Position numbers and translations under genes: made by a program. Shown one piece after another: positions 7,843 through 33,112 of a DNA stretch of 64,000 bases. The notes under the pieces were generated by a model. That model searched no databases and was not told the DNA's origin. It saw only the letters and a list, made by a program, of their open reading frames with translations. Position 1 is the stretch's first letter. Each line of letters starts with the position of its first letter. The stretch comes from Brevibacillus dissolubilis (GTDB lineage: Bacteria; Bacillota; Bacilli; Brevibacillales; Brevibacillaceae). Where the stretch lies: NCBI RefSeq assembly GCF_006170445.1, contig NZ_VCNA01000012.1, positions 1 through 64,000 of the forward strand. The letters are read 5' to 3'.

Positions 7843-9675
7843 ATGTGCGGTATCGTTGGATATATTGGTCAAAAGAATGCTCAAGAAATTATTGTTGGTG
7901 GTCTGCGTAAGCTTGAATACCGCGGCTATGACTCTGCAGGTGTTGCCGTTCTCACGGAAAATGGTCTGGCTCACGATAAAGCAAAAGGACGCCTCGCTGA
8001 GCTCGAAGCTCTCCTGGAAGTAAAACCGCTGGAAGGTACAGCAGGGATCGGTCATACTCGCTGGGCGACACACGGTAAGCCATCCCGCGAGAATTCTCAC
8101 CCACACCTCGACGAGAAGCAAAAATTCGCGGTGGTACACAACGGGATTATCGAGAACTTCCTTTCTATTAAAGAAGAGCTGATCGCTAAAGGCTACAAAT
8201 TCATCTCTGAGACCGACACAGAAGTCATCGCTCACTTGCTCGCTGACCTGTACGATGGTGATCTCGAATCCACTGTCCGTCAAGCGATCAAGAAAATGCG
8301 CGGTGCTTATGCGCTGGGAATCATGTCTGAGTATGAGCCTGACAAATTGATCGCGGCTCGTCTGGCAAGCCCACTCATCGTCGGGATCGGCGAAGGTGAA
8401 GCGTTCATCGGCTCTGACATTCCAGCAATCCTGGAACACACCCGTGACGTCTACATCCTCAATGAAGGGGAAATGGCTGTTCTGACCCGTAACGGTATTG
8501 AACTGTCTGTCGCTGAAACCGGTGAAAAAATCGAGCGTGATATCTTCCACGTCGAGTGGGACCTCGTGCAGGCTGAAAAAGGCGGCTACGATTCCTTCAT
8601 GCTGAAAGAAATCTATGAGCAGCCACAAGCGATCCGCGACACCATGGGTTCCCGTATCGATGTAGACACCAATAAAGTGGTTCTGCCTGAGATCAAGATG
8701 AGCGCCGAGGAGCTGTCTCAGTTCAACCACATCTACATCGTGGCTTGCGGTACATCCATGCACGCAGGTCTCGTCGGGAAAGAAGTCATCGAGAAGCTGG
8801 TACGCGTACCAGTAGCGGTAGAAGTAGCGTCTGAGTTCCGTTACCGCGACCCGATCTTCACCGACAAAACACTCGTTGTGGTCATCAGCCAATCCGGTGA
8901 AACAGCAGATACCCTCGCAGCTCTGCGCGAAGCGAAAAAGAGCGGCGTAAAAGTACTCGCTATCACCAACGTGGTAGGCAGCTCTGTAGCCCGTGAAGCA
9001 GACGAAGTGATCTACACCTGGGCTGGCCCAGAGGTAGCAGTCGCATCCACCAAAGCATATACGTGCCAAGTGATTTCCCTGTATCTCTTCGCGCTCTACT
9101 TTGCGCAAGTGAAAGGCACGCAATCCGACGCACAAATCGCGGAGATCACCACCAACCTGCTTGAACTGCCGGGCAAAGTGGCTGAAATCCTGGAAAATCC
9201 AGAAGCGATCCGCGAATTCGCGAACACCCTGACCGATGTAACCAGCCTGTTCTTCATCGGCCGCGGTCTTGATTTCGCTGTGACGCTCGAAGGCTCTCTC
9301 AAGCTCAAAGAAATCTCCTACATCCACTCCGAAGCATACGCAGCAGGCGAGCTCAAGCATGGTACGCTTGCTCTGATCGAGGACAATGTTCCTGTGATCT
9401 GCCTTGCGACTCAACCTGACATCTATGAAAAGACTGTCAGCAACATCGTTGAGGTAATCGCCCGTGGTGCGCGTACGCTTGGTTTTGCAGTTGCAGGTGA
9501 TGAAGAGCTTGGCAAGACCGTCGACTCCGTGATCCACATCCCACAAACACTGCCGTTCTTGTCTCCAGTTCTGTCCGTAATCCCGCTCCAGCTGCTCGCA
9601 TACTATGCATCCGCAGCGCGTGGTTTGGATGTTGATAAACCGCGTAACTTGGCGAAGAGTGTGACGGTGGAGTAA
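7843..9675 (+). CDS. glmS: Glutamine-fructose-6-phosphate aminotransferase GlmS
   Basis: This enzyme makes glucosamine-6-phosphate from fructose-6-phosphate and glutamine, the entry step of amino-sugar synthesis. The 610-aa product has an N-terminal class II glutaminase domain starting MCGIVGYIG, in which Cys2 becomes the catalytic N-terminal cysteine. Two SIS isomerase domains follow (about residues 285-425 and 455-600), and the C-terminus ends in NLAKSVTVE as in the family. An in-frame start at 7798 is rejected because the enzyme needs Cys immediately after Met. The site gaaagggg lies just upstream of ATG 7843. It is controlled by the preceding ribozyme. Confidence 0.97.
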   Translation: MCGIVGYIGQKNAQEIIVGGLRKLEYRGYDSAGVAVLTENGLAHDKAKGRLAELEALLEVKPLEGTAGIGHTRWATHGKPSRENSHPHLDEKQKFAVVHNGIIENFLSIKEELIAKGYKFISETDTEVIAHLLADLYDGDLESTVRQAIKKMRGAYALGIMSEYEPDKLIAARLASPLIVGIGEGEAFIGSDIPAILEHTRDVYILNEGEMAVLTRNGIELSVAETGEKIERDIFHVEWDLVQAEKGGYDSFMLKEIYEQPQAIRDTMGSRIDVDTNKVVLPEIKMSAEELSQFNHIYIVACGTSMHAGLVGKEVIEKLVRVPVAVEVASEFRYRDPIFTDKTLVVVISQSGETADTLAALREAKKSGVKVLAITNVVGSSVAREADEVIYTWAGPEVAVASTKAYTCQVISLYLFALYFAQVKGTQSDAQIAEITTNLLELPGKVAEILENPEAIREFANTLTDVTSLFFIGRGLDFAVTLEGSLKLKEISYIHSEAYAAGELKHGTLALIEDNVPVICLATQPDIYEKTVSNIVEVIARGARTLGFAVAGDEELGKTVDSVIHIPQTLPFLSPVLSVIPLQLLAYYASAARGLDVDKPRNLAKSVTVE

Positions 9676-9710
9676 GAGGTTTTTTGATAGAACATTAAGA
9701 TGTAAGCAAT

Positions 9711-9752
9711 AAAGAGCGAGAGGACGATTTTAAAGCCTCTCGCTCTTTTCTT
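9711..9752 (+). terminator. Intrinsic terminator of glmS
   Basis: Long stem aaagagcgagagg (9711-9723) / cctctcgctcttt (9736-9748) with a 12-nt loop, followed by T-rich sequence. Probably bidirectional. Confidence 0.9.
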
Positions 9753-9858
9753 TTGTACATAGATTGCGTACACTAACGGTTGATTATCGATGCAAGCAGA
9801 GGTTATCTGTTATGTTATATTTTCATTGAATACAACCGTAAGCAAGAACGGGGCTTGA

Positions 9859-9972
9859 ACGGCTTGGCTTGCCTATGATAAAGCTCGTGAACCATTCGTC
9901 AATCTTAAATTGGTGAATGATATTGAACAAATCATACCGTTCTTAGTTGAGGCATACAAACTAAAACCCTAA
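9859..9972 (+). pseudogene. C-terminal remnant of an unrecognised gene
   Basis: A 37-codon stretch ending in TAA at 9970-9972 encodes a protein-like, charged C-terminus (contains AYDKAREPFVNLK and NDIEQIIPFLVEAYK). It has no start codon or ribosome site, and a TGA at 9856 closes the frame upstream. The composition looks coding, with acidic and basic residues alternating in helices. I read it as the tail of a decayed gene between glmS and the biosynthetic cluster. I do not recognise the family. Chance coding is possible. Confidence 0.35.
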
Positions 9973-9996
9973 ATACACATCATCTACATCTTTTCG

Positions 9997-10045
9997 AAAA
10001 GCCGAGTAGAACTCAGGTCATTGATCTGAGTTCTACTCGGCTTTT
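9997..10045 (+). terminator. Strong bidirectional terminator / 20-bp inverted repeat
   Basis: A perfect 20-bp stem (9997-10016 with 10026-10045) closes a 9-nt loop. One arm begins with AAAA and the other ends with TTTT, so it can terminate on both strands. It insulates the housekeeping genes from the polyketide cluster. Confidence 0.88.
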
Positions 10046-10245
10046 AACTTTTGCAAGAAATAGGTAGACTTTCATCTGTTCAAAGTGAAATCTACTACCT
10101 GCAAGTACCCCAGGACCTAGTCCATAACCCCTCCCATATAAAAGAATGTTTATCCGCGAATGATCTCCCCTCACATCTTCACTCATATTCTTCTACCAAA
10201 TGCAATAATATTCAGTCGACTTATATAACCATAAAAGAGAAAATA

Positions 10246-10277
10246 TTGACAAATCTAGACAGTATGACTACTATAAT
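10246..10277 (+). promoter_or_regulatory. Putative promoter upstream of the polyketide cluster
   Basis: Perfect TTGACA at 10246-10251 and perfect TATAAT at 10272-10277, but 20 nt apart, longer than the usual 17. A 17-nt alternative uses TACTAT at 10269-10274. If used, it would make a leader of nearly 500 nt before the first cluster gene. Confidence 0.5.
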
Positions 10278-10681
10278 AGTGGTATTATAAAATTTCCCAT
10301 ACAAGGGATAAGAACAACTAAAATTACAGTAGATAGGGAAAAATCCTAATCAAAACTAATCGTTGTTGCGGCACGTTAGTGGAAATTAGGTTTTATAAGC
10401 ACATAATTATGTAATGTGTCGAAAAGGCAGATGAAAGGGGAGAGGTCTGTTCGCAATCGGAGATGTGATATGCGAACAGCAGGAGTCGTTCAAATTGGAA
10501 AAAACCACTCCGTATTTCTTGCCGATTAGTCGAAAACAATTGCGTGATAATATAACGGGCATATATATACAAAAGCATCAACAAGTTTATTAATAAACAA
10601 AAATAATCTCACGAATGTAGGAGATGGAACACCGATCATCAAAATCCGGCCCAAAATCAAATAGCGATCATTTGGAAAATC

Positions 10682-10702
10682 TGCTGGTAACAGCATTTTT
10701 TT
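10682..10702 (+). terminator. Small hairpin plus T-run, possible attenuator
   Basis: tgctg (10682-10686) / cagca (10691-10695) with loop gtaa is followed by seven Ts. Flanking A/T runs can extend the stem. It lies 48 nt before the first cluster gene, where a terminator would make sense only as an attenuator. The stem is short, so its strength is doubtful. Confidence 0.4.
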
Positions 10703-10750
10703 ATTTGGTGGGGTTGAACAGAATCATGCCTCAGGAGGTGGCAAGCAATC

Positions 10751-11452
10751 TTGCAAATGCTGGAGCATCGCGGGATCCATACAGGGTATGACCTATACCA
10801 AATCAAGGTCGCTTCTGCCAATATACGAAACTTCAATTATATCGTGGTCGATCAGGCAACGGGACAGACTGCCATCGTCGACCCTGCTTGGGATTTGGAG
10901 CTGATTACGGGGACATTTCGGGCACTTGGTGTGAAGCCTGACGTGATTTTGCTGACGCATTCCCATGATGATCATGTCAACATGGCGGCTCCGTTGGTGG
11001 AACTGTATGGCTCACAGGTCTATATGTCTGCCAAGGAGATCGATACTTATCAGTTTCGTTGTCCGAATCTGAATCCAGTGGAGGACCTCGATGCCATCCA
11101 ACTGGGGGAAACTGGCATCACCTGTCTGGTGACACCAGGGCATACGGTGGGAGGCACCTGCTATCTTTTATCGGAGAGTCTGTTTACCGGGGATACGATT
11201 TTCATAGAGGGGTGTGGCATCTGTACGACCGTGGGAGGCTCTCCCTATGAGATGTTTGAGAGTATCCAGCGGGTGAAAAGAACGGTTGAGCCACATGTAC
11301 GGGTCTATCCGGGACATTCGTTTGGGAAAGAGCCGGGACAGCCGCTGAGCTATCTGCTGCGAAACAATATTTATTTTCATATAGAGAGAATCGAGCATTT
11401 CATTAAGTTCAGGATGCGAGGCAACCAGAAGGGCTTGTTTGATTTTAAATAG
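10751..11452 (+). CDS. pksB: Metallo-beta-lactamase-fold hydrolase, PksB/BaeB-like
   Basis: This glyoxalase-II-type metal-dependent hydrolase stands first in the polyketide cluster, as PksB/BaeB does in bacillaene clusters. The exact role of that protein is unsettled; thioester hydrolysis is the usual guess. The 233-aa product has the metal-binding signature THSHDDH near residue 75, then GHT near 125, the bridging aspartate in FTGDT near 146, and PGHS near 191. The start is TTG 10751, set by aggaggtg at 10733-10740; the ATG at 10757 lies too far away. The acyltransferase gene follows after 11 nt. Confidence 0.85.
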   Translation: MQMLEHRGIHTGYDLYQIKVASANIRNFNYIVVDQATGQTAIVDPAWDLELITGTFRALGVKPDVILLTHSHDDHVNMAAPLVELYGSQVYMSAKEIDTYQFRCPNLNPVEDLDAIQLGETGITCLVTPGHTVGGTCYLLSESLFTGDTIFIEGCGICTTVGGSPYEMFESIQRVKRTVEPHVRVYPGHSFGKEPGQPLSYLLRNNIYFHIERIEHFIKFRMRGNQKGLFDFK

Positions 11453-11463
11453 GAGGGGAAAAG

Positions 11464-12333
11464 ATGATCACCTATGTGTTCCCAGGGCAAGGCTCTCAGC
11501 ACAAAGGGATGGGAGAGGCGCTCTTTGATGAGTTTGTGGAGCTGACAGAGCAGGCCGATGAAGTGCTGGGATATTCGATCAGGAGGCTTTGCACGGTCAA
11601 CCCGTATTCGTATCTGAGCCAGACACAATATACGCAGCCAGCGCTATACGTGGTGAGTGCTTTGAGCTATCTGAAAAAAATCCGGGATACCGGGAAAGTG
11701 CCAGACTTCGTGGCAGGTCACAGCTTAGGGGAGTATAACGCATTGTTTGCCGCGGGGGCTTTTGATTTTGTGACTGGCTTGCAGTTGGTACGAAAAAGAG
11801 GCGAGCTGATGAGCAGGGTCACGGGCGGCGGGATGGCTGCGGTCGTGGGGCTGAGTGATGTGCAGGTGACCGAGATCCTGCAGCAGAGTCAGCTGGATGC
11901 GATTGATGTGGCCAACTTCAATACGCCTACCCAGATCGTTATTTCCGGGCGAAAAGAGGACATTGACCGGGCCAGACCTGTTTTTGAAGCGGTCAAAGAG
12001 GTTCGCATGTATCGCCCGTTGGATGTCAGCGGTGCGTTCCATTCCCGATATATGAGTGAAGCGAAGCAGGAATTTGAACAGTTCCTAAGTGCATTCCTAC
12101 TCAACCCATTATCGATTCCGGTCATCTCCAATGTGCATGCACGGCCCTATGAGCAGGAGAAGCTGAAGGCGACGCTGGCGGAGCAGATCAATCACTCGGT
12201 CAGATGGACAGACAGCATCCGTTACTTGATGGGTCAGGGAGACATGACATTTGAAGAGATCGGGCCGGGGATGGTCTTAACCGGGCTGATTACGAAGATC
12301 AGAAAAGAAGCAACACCGATTCAGCTGGTCTGA
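11464..12333 (+). CDS. pksC: Free-standing (trans) malonyl-CoA acyltransferase, PksC-like
   Basis: This enzyme loads malonyl units onto the carrier domains of the AT-less synthases encoded downstream. The 289-aa product has the FabD-type fold: N-terminal FPGQGSQ, nucleophile Ser87 in GHSLGEY, the carboxylate-binding arginine in KRGELM, and His193 in GAFHS, a pattern typical of malonyl specificity. The arginine argues against the acyl-hydrolase subgroup, in which it is lost. It is the only AT in the window, and none of the synthases contains an AT domain, so it must serve all modules or be helped by one encoded downstream. The start follows aggagggg. Confidence 0.92.
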   Translation: MITYVFPGQGSQHKGMGEALFDEFVELTEQADEVLGYSIRRLCTVNPYSYLSQTQYTQPALYVVSALSYLKKIRDTGKVPDFVAGHSLGEYNALFAAGAFDFVTGLQLVRKRGELMSRVTGGGMAAVVGLSDVQVTEILQQSQLDAIDVANFNTPTQIVISGRKEDIDRARPVFEAVKEVRMYRPLDVSGAFHSRYMSEAKQEFEQFLSAFLLNPLSIPVISNVHARPYEQEKLKATLAEQINHSVRWTDSIRYLMGQGDMTFEEIGPGMVLTGLITKIRKEATPIQLV

Positions 12334-12358
12334 TCGGTCTGTACCTTCATTTTCCACC

Positions 12359-12415
12359 CAAAAAACACTCTATCATTCGGTGATACCGTTCCGCCGGAGG
12401 AGAGTGTTTCTTTTG
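12359..12415 (+). terminator. Terminator or read-through hairpin between AT and P450 genes
   Basis: Outer stem aaacactct (12363-12371) / agagtgttt (12401-12409) encloses a 29-nt arm that can form inner hairpins (atca..tgat), followed by cttttgtttt. If fully effective it would split the accessory genes into two transcription units. AT-rich sequence at 12412-12450 could hold a weak promoter. Confidence 0.6.
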
Positions 12416-12465
12416 TTTTATAGATAGAATGTATCTTTTATAAATATGATGCGAGGAGAATTGAA

Positions 12466-13677
12466 ATGGAAAAAGTAGCATTTAACCCGAATTCAGTAGA
12501 GTTTAACCAAGATCCGTTTGCCGTGATGGGCTATTTCCGCGAGAACGACCCGATTCATTTTTTTGAGTTGAACCGTTTTGGCCGTACGCTTCGTTGCTGG
12601 CTGATCACGGGGTATGACGATTGCAATACGTTCATCAAAGAAGAGCGTATTACAAGGGACGTCAAAAAGGTCATGAGCCCAGAGATGATCAAGGCGATCA
12701 ATGTGAGTGAAGATGTCAATTTTGTATCGGATCACATGCTGTTTAAGGATGCTCCAGATCATACTCGCTTGCGTTCGTTGGTTCACTTGGCATTTACGCC
12801 GCGCACGATCGAGAATATGCGTGCCAGCATTACACAGACAGCAGAGCGCTTGTTGGATGAGATGGAGAAAAAGGTAGAAGTGGATATCATGAGAGATTTC
12901 GCTTCTCCACTGCCGTTCATCGTGCTCTCTGAGCTGATGGGGATTCCGGAAGAGGACCGCGAGACGTTCAACGTGTGGACCAACACGATTGTCGATACAT
13001 CCGAAGCGAATCAAGAGCTGAGCAATAAATATATCAGAGAGTTCAAAAGCTATCTCGGCAAGCTGATCGAAGACCGGAAAGCCAATCCAAAAGACGACCT
13101 GATCAGTAAACTGGTACAGGCGGAAGAGAATGGCGACAGGCTGGATGAAGCAGAGCTGTATGCGATGCTGTTTATTCTGGTGGTGGCTGGTCTGGAAACG
13201 ACGGTAAATCTGCTTGGCTCGGGTACACTGGCACTGCTTCAGCACAGAGATCAGCTGGAAGCATTGAAGCAACATCCTGAGATGATCGAATCCGCTGTGG
13301 AAGAGCTGCTTCGCTATACGTCTCCGGTCATGATGATGGCAAACCGCTGGGCGCTTGAAGATTTCAGCTACGAGGGTCATTCCTTCCAAAAAGGAGATAT
13401 GTTCTTCATCGGGGTAGGGGCAGCGAACCGCGATCCGAAGCAGTTCGAGAATCCGGATCAGCTCGATCTCGACCGTGCACCGAACCGCCATATTGCGTTT
13501 GGGAATGGCATTCATGTCTGCTTGGGTGCTCCGCTTGCGAGAATGGAAGGGCAGATTGCATTCTCAGCGTTATTGAAGCGGTTCCCGGATATTCAGCTGA
13601 AGGTAACAGCAGATGAGCTGAAATGGAGAAAGAATGCATTTTTGCGTGGGTTGGAGGAGCTGCCAGTCTCCCTGTAA
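12466..13677 (+). CDS. Cytochrome P450 (bacterial class, tailoring)
   Basis: A soluble heme monooxygenase that probably oxidises the finished polyketide. The 403-aa product has the I-helix AGLETT near residue 243, an ExxR motif in EELLRY near residue 284, and the heme loop FGNGIHVCLG with ligand Cys352. It has no membrane anchor or fused reductase, so it needs outside ferredoxin partners, none of which is in the window. In bacillaene clusters the P450 (PksS) is the last gene; here a P450 sits between the AT and the HMG-synthase gene. The start has aggag 8 nt upstream. Substrate unknown. Confidence 0.92.
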   Translation: MEKVAFNPNSVEFNQDPFAVMGYFRENDPIHFFELNRFGRTLRCWLITGYDDCNTFIKEERITRDVKKVMSPEMIKAINVSEDVNFVSDHMLFKDAPDHTRLRSLVHLAFTPRTIENMRASITQTAERLLDEMEKKVEVDIMRDFASPLPFIVLSELMGIPEEDRETFNVWTNTIVDTSEANQELSNKYIREFKSYLGKLIEDRKANPKDDLISKLVQAEENGDRLDEAELYAMLFILVVAGLETTVNLLGSGTLALLQHRDQLEALKQHPEMIESAVEELLRYTSPVMMMANRWALEDFSYEGHSFQKGDMFFIGVGAANRDPKQFENPDQLDLDRAPNRHIAFGNGIHVCLGAPLARMEGQIAFSALLKRFPDIQLKVTADELKWRKNAFLRGLEELPVSL

Positions 13678-13764
13678 GGGGGGATTGGCAGTACCCATAG
13701 CAGGTTCCTTGCAGCTAATCGCAATCATTAACCAATAAAAGTGTCAGATGGAGGGAAAGCAGGT

Positions 13765-15027
13765 ATGGTCTCTGCCGGAGTGGAAGCGATAAATATTTTT
13801 GGGGGATCGGCGTATCTGGATGTAATGGAGCTGGCGAAGCACCGCAATCTGGATTCTGCGCGATTCGAGAATTTATTGATGAAAGAAAAGGCGGTCGCCT
13901 TGCCGTATGAAGATCCGGTTACGTATGGCGTGAATGCGGCGAAGCCGATCATTGACTCGTTGTCAGAAGCAGAGAAGGACCGGATTGAGCTGTTGATCAC
14001 CTGCACCGAATCAGGGATCGATTTCGGGAAATCCATGAGTACCTACATTCATCATTATCTGGGGCTGAACCGAAACTGCCGCTTATTTGAAATCAAGCAA
14101 GCCTGTTATTCTGGGGCGGCTGGGTTTCAGATGGCGGTCAATTTTATTTTGTCGCAGTCCTCTCCTGGGGCGAAGGCTTTGGTGGTGGCGACCGATATTT
14201 CCCGCTTTTTGGTGGCAGAGGGCGGAGATGCATTGAGTGAGGACTGGTCGTACTCTGAGCCGAGTGCAGGGGCTGGTGCGGTCGCCGTACTGATTGGAGA
14301 AAATCCGTCCGTATTCCAAGTGGATGTGGGCGCAACCGGTTATTATGGCTATGAAGTGATGGACACATGCCGTCCGGTGCCAGACAGTGAGGCGGGAGAT
14401 GCTGACCTGTCCTTGATGTCGTATATGGACTGCTGTGAGCAGACATTCCGCGAATATCAGAGACGGGTACCAGAGGCGGATTATCAGGAGACATTCCAGT
14501 ACCTTGCTTACCATACTCCGTTCGGAGGGATGGTCAAAGGGGCACATCGAACCATGATGCGCAAGATGACCAAAGCGAATCGCAATGAGATCGAACAGGA
14601 TTTCGAGACGCGTGTCATACCGGGGATGACCTACTGCCAGCGGGTGGGCAATATCATGGGGGCGACGATGCTGTTGTCCTTGGCAAGTACGGTCGATCAG
14701 GGACAGTATACAGCACCGAAACGGGTAGGCTGCTTCTCCTACGGCTCTGGCTGCTGCTCCGAATTCTTCAGCGGTGTGGTGACACCACAGGGGCAGGAAC
14801 GCCAGCGCCGTTTTGCGATGGAGCGGCATCTCGATGAGCGTTACCAGCTTTCGATGGAAGAGTATGAGGCGATTTTTAAAGGGAATGGAGCCGTGAAATT
14901 CGGGACCCGCAATGTCAAATTGGATCTGGATTTCATCCCAGGTGTATTGGCGGCAGGGAAAGGCAAGGAACGGCTGTATCTGGAGGAGATCTCTGAATTC
15001 CATCGCAAATACCGGTGGGTCCGATGA
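13765..15027 (+). CDS. pksG: Hydroxymethylglutaryl-CoA-synthase-like protein for beta-branching, PksG-like
   Basis: It adds the methyl carbon of acetyl (from a donor ACP) to a beta-keto group on the synthase, the first step of beta-branch formation. The 420-aa product has nucleophile Cys114 in KQACYSG, the histidine in AYHTPFGG, and the glycine-rich GSGCCSEFF. Start ATG 13765 is chosen because ggaggg at 13750-13755 lies 9 nt upstream and the N-terminus MVSAGVEAINIFGG matches PksG; the in-frame GTG 13741 has no ribosome site. Its stop overlaps the next start (ATGA). The donor ACP and decarboxylating KS that usually precede it are absent here. Confidence 0.95.
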   Translation: MVSAGVEAINIFGGSAYLDVMELAKHRNLDSARFENLLMKEKAVALPYEDPVTYGVNAAKPIIDSLSEAEKDRIELLITCTESGIDFGKSMSTYIHHYLGLNRNCRLFEIKQACYSGAAGFQMAVNFILSQSSPGAKALVVATDISRFLVAEGGDALSEDWSYSEPSAGAGAVAVLIGENPSVFQVDVGATGYYGYEVMDTCRPVPDSEAGDADLSLMSYMDCCEQTFREYQRRVPEADYQETFQYLAYHTPFGGMVKGAHRTMMRKMTKANRNEIEQDFETRVIPGMTYCQRVGNIMGATMLLSLASTVDQGQYTAPKRVGCFSYGSGCCSEFFSGVVTPQGQERQRRFAMERHLDERYQLSMEEYEAIFKGNGAVKFGTRNVKLDLDFIPGVLAAGKGKERLYLEEISEFHRKYRWVR

Positions 15028-15791
15028 ATTACCAGACGATACAGGTTCGGTTTCAGGAGTCGATCTGCTACATCAGGCTGTACCGGCCTGAGGCGAACAA
15101 TACGATCAATGACCGTCTGATCGAAGAGATGCATCATGTGCTGGCGCTGTGTGAGGAAGCCGCAACGGTTGTGGTGCTGGAGGGCTTGCCGGAGGTGTTT
15201 TGCTTCGGGGCTGATTTTGACGGGATCTACAACGAGCTGGTCAGCGGGAATCGGACGGCACAGAGTCAGGAGCCGCTGTATGATCTGTGGCTGAAGCTGG
15301 CTACCGGGCCATTTATTACGATTTCGCATGTCCGGGGAAAAGTAAATGCGGGTGGCGTCGGGTTCGTGGCTGCGAGTGATATTGTCGTGGCTGATGAGAC
15401 GGCGCATTTTAGCTTGTCTGAATTGCTGTTTGGATTGTTTCCGGCGTGTGTGCTGCCTTTTTTGGTGCGGAGGATTGGACATCAGAATGCGCATTATCTG
15501 ACCTTGATGACCCAGCCGATCACGGTGCAGCAGGCACATACCTGGCGCTTGGTGGATGCGTATGAGGCGAACAGTGAGGTGCTTTTGCGCAAGCATCTGG
15601 TACGTCTGAGACGGTTGTCGAAGTCTGCTGTGCAGCGGTATAAAAGGTTTTCTGCTGAGTTGAACGATCTGCTGTATCAATCCAAGGGGCTGGCTCTTGC
15701 GTCCAATCAAGAGGTGTTTGCCGACCCGCAGAACCAAGAGGGAATCATCCGGTATGTGCAGACCGGGCAATTTCCGTGGGAGAGCCGATAG
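15024..15791 (+). CDS. pksH: Enoyl-CoA hydratase-like dehydratase ECH1, PksH-like
   Basis: A crotonase-fold enzyme expected to dehydrate the HMG-type intermediate made by PksG on the acceptor ACP. The 255-aa product has two oxyanion-hole segments, FCFGADFDG near residue 62 and VNAGGVGF near 113, and the PksH-like C-terminus ending TGQFPWESR. Start ATG 15024 overlaps the pksG stop codon (ATGA), pointing to coupled translation. An upstream GTG at 15015 is less likely given the family N-terminus MNYQTIQVRF. Confidence 0.93.
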   Translation: MNYQTIQVRFQESICYIRLYRPEANNTINDRLIEEMHHVLALCEEAATVVVLEGLPEVFCFGADFDGIYNELVSGNRTAQSQEPLYDLWLKLATGPFITISHVRGKVNAGGVGFVAASDIVVADETAHFSLSELLFGLFPACVLPFLVRRIGHQNAHYLTLMTQPITVQQAHTWRLVDAYEANSEVLLRKHLVRLRRLSKSAVQRYKRFSAELNDLLYQSKGLALASNQEVFADPQNQEGIIRYVQTGQFPWESR

Positions 15792-15854
15792 TACAGCGTT
15801 TCCTAATAGATGTAGATGAACCAAATCTGTTACGAGAGTGTGTAAGGAGGCAAT

Positions 15855-16604
15855 ATGTCAGAACCTGTTGTTGAGTTACGTGAAATGGAGCCAGGTATTA
15901 TCCAAGTGAAGATGCAGGATAGAGTCCATAAGAATGCATTTTCAGAAGGGTTGATCCAAGGACTGATCAGTGCTTTTGAAGTCATCCAGAATAACTCACA
16001 GTATAAGGTTGTGATTTTAACAGGGTATGATAGCTATTTTGCATCTGGTGGAACACAAGAAGGCTTGTTAAATATCCAACAAGGTAAAACCAAGTTTACT
16101 GACGATAACATCTATTCTCTCGCATTGGATTGCAAAATTCCGGTGATTGCGGCGATGCAGGGGCATGGGATCGGGGGCGGCTTCGTCATGGGGCTGTTCG
16201 CTGACTTCGTGGTCTTGAGCCGGGAGAGTATCTATACGACGAACTTTATGAAATATGGCTTCACACCTGGCATGGGTGGGACCTTCATCGTTCCGCAGAA
16301 GCTCGGGTTCAGCCTCGGACAAGAGCTGCTGATGAATGCGGGCAATTACCGTGGGGCTGATCTGGAGAAAAGAGGAGTGCCCTACCCGGTTCTGCCGCGT
16401 CAGGAAGTGATGGGCTATGCGCTGGAACTGGCCCGTGAGCTGGCAGAGAAGCCGCGGCATTCTCTGATTACGTTAAAAGATCATCTGGTGGCACCGCTTC
16501 GTGAACAGCTTCCGCGTGTGATCGAGCAGGAGCTGATCATGCATGAGAAGACCTTTCACCAAGCAGAGGTCAAAGAGCGGATCACCCAGCTGTATGGAAG
16601 CTAG
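15855..16604 (+). CDS. pksI: Enoyl-CoA hydratase-like decarboxylase ECH2, PksI-like
   Basis: The second crotonase-fold enzyme of the beta-branch pathway. It is expected to decarboxylate the 3-methylglutaconyl-type intermediate, leaving a beta-methyl alkene. The 249-aa product has the oxyanion segments FASGGTQEG near residue 63 and GHGIGGGF near 105. It follows pksH after 63 nt with aaggagg before ATG 15855. Its substrate site is most likely the triple ACP encoded at 40552-41640. Confidence 0.93.
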   Translation: MSEPVVELREMEPGIIQVKMQDRVHKNAFSEGLIQGLISAFEVIQNNSQYKVVILTGYDSYFASGGTQEGLLNIQQGKTKFTDDNIYSLALDCKIPVIAAMQGHGIGGGFVMGLFADFVVLSRESIYTTNFMKYGFTPGMGGTFIVPQKLGFSLGQELLMNAGNYRGADLEKRGVPYPVLPRQEVMGYALELARELAEKPRHSLITLKDHLVAPLREQLPRVIEQELIMHEKTFHQAEVKERITQLYGS

Positions 16605-16695
16605 CCGGGATTCGTGGATGCATAAGAGAATGCACCGAGATGATAGGACCTGCCTTGCGTTTGTGGAAGAGCAGGAGAAATGGAGGGAGCTCTAA

Positions 16696-33112
<16,417 letters not shown>

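Larger units (their letters stand above)
10046..10750 (+). other. AT-rich, hairpin-rich leader before the polyketide cluster
   Basis: About 700 nt without a convincing gene, clearly more AT-rich than its surroundings. Visible structure includes nested inverted repeats at 10345-10390: cctaat/attagg outside, actaat-cg/cgttagt inside, followed by tttt. A separate 8-bp inverted repeat ctgttcgc (10447-10454) / gcgaacag (10472-10479) follows. A small hairpin with seven Ts ends at 10702. Two promoter-like sites occur, at 10246-10277 and a weaker one at 10540-10567 (TTGCGT, 16 nt, TATATA). Reading frames here, such as one from 10051, lack ribosome sites. The likely role is a long regulatory leader or a spacer; no known riboswitch class was recognised. 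Confidence 0.5.

Noticed and set aside
10051-10290. 79-codon frame in the AT-rich leader
   Set aside because: It has a TTG start without ribosome site and unstructured composition, and it overlaps the promoter-like hexamers.
10621-10702. T-box riboswitch suspected from gatggaacaccg followed by a T-run hairpin
   Set aside because: The match to the T-box bulge is partial. The downstream hairpin shares no complement with it, and no specifier-loop structure is evident.
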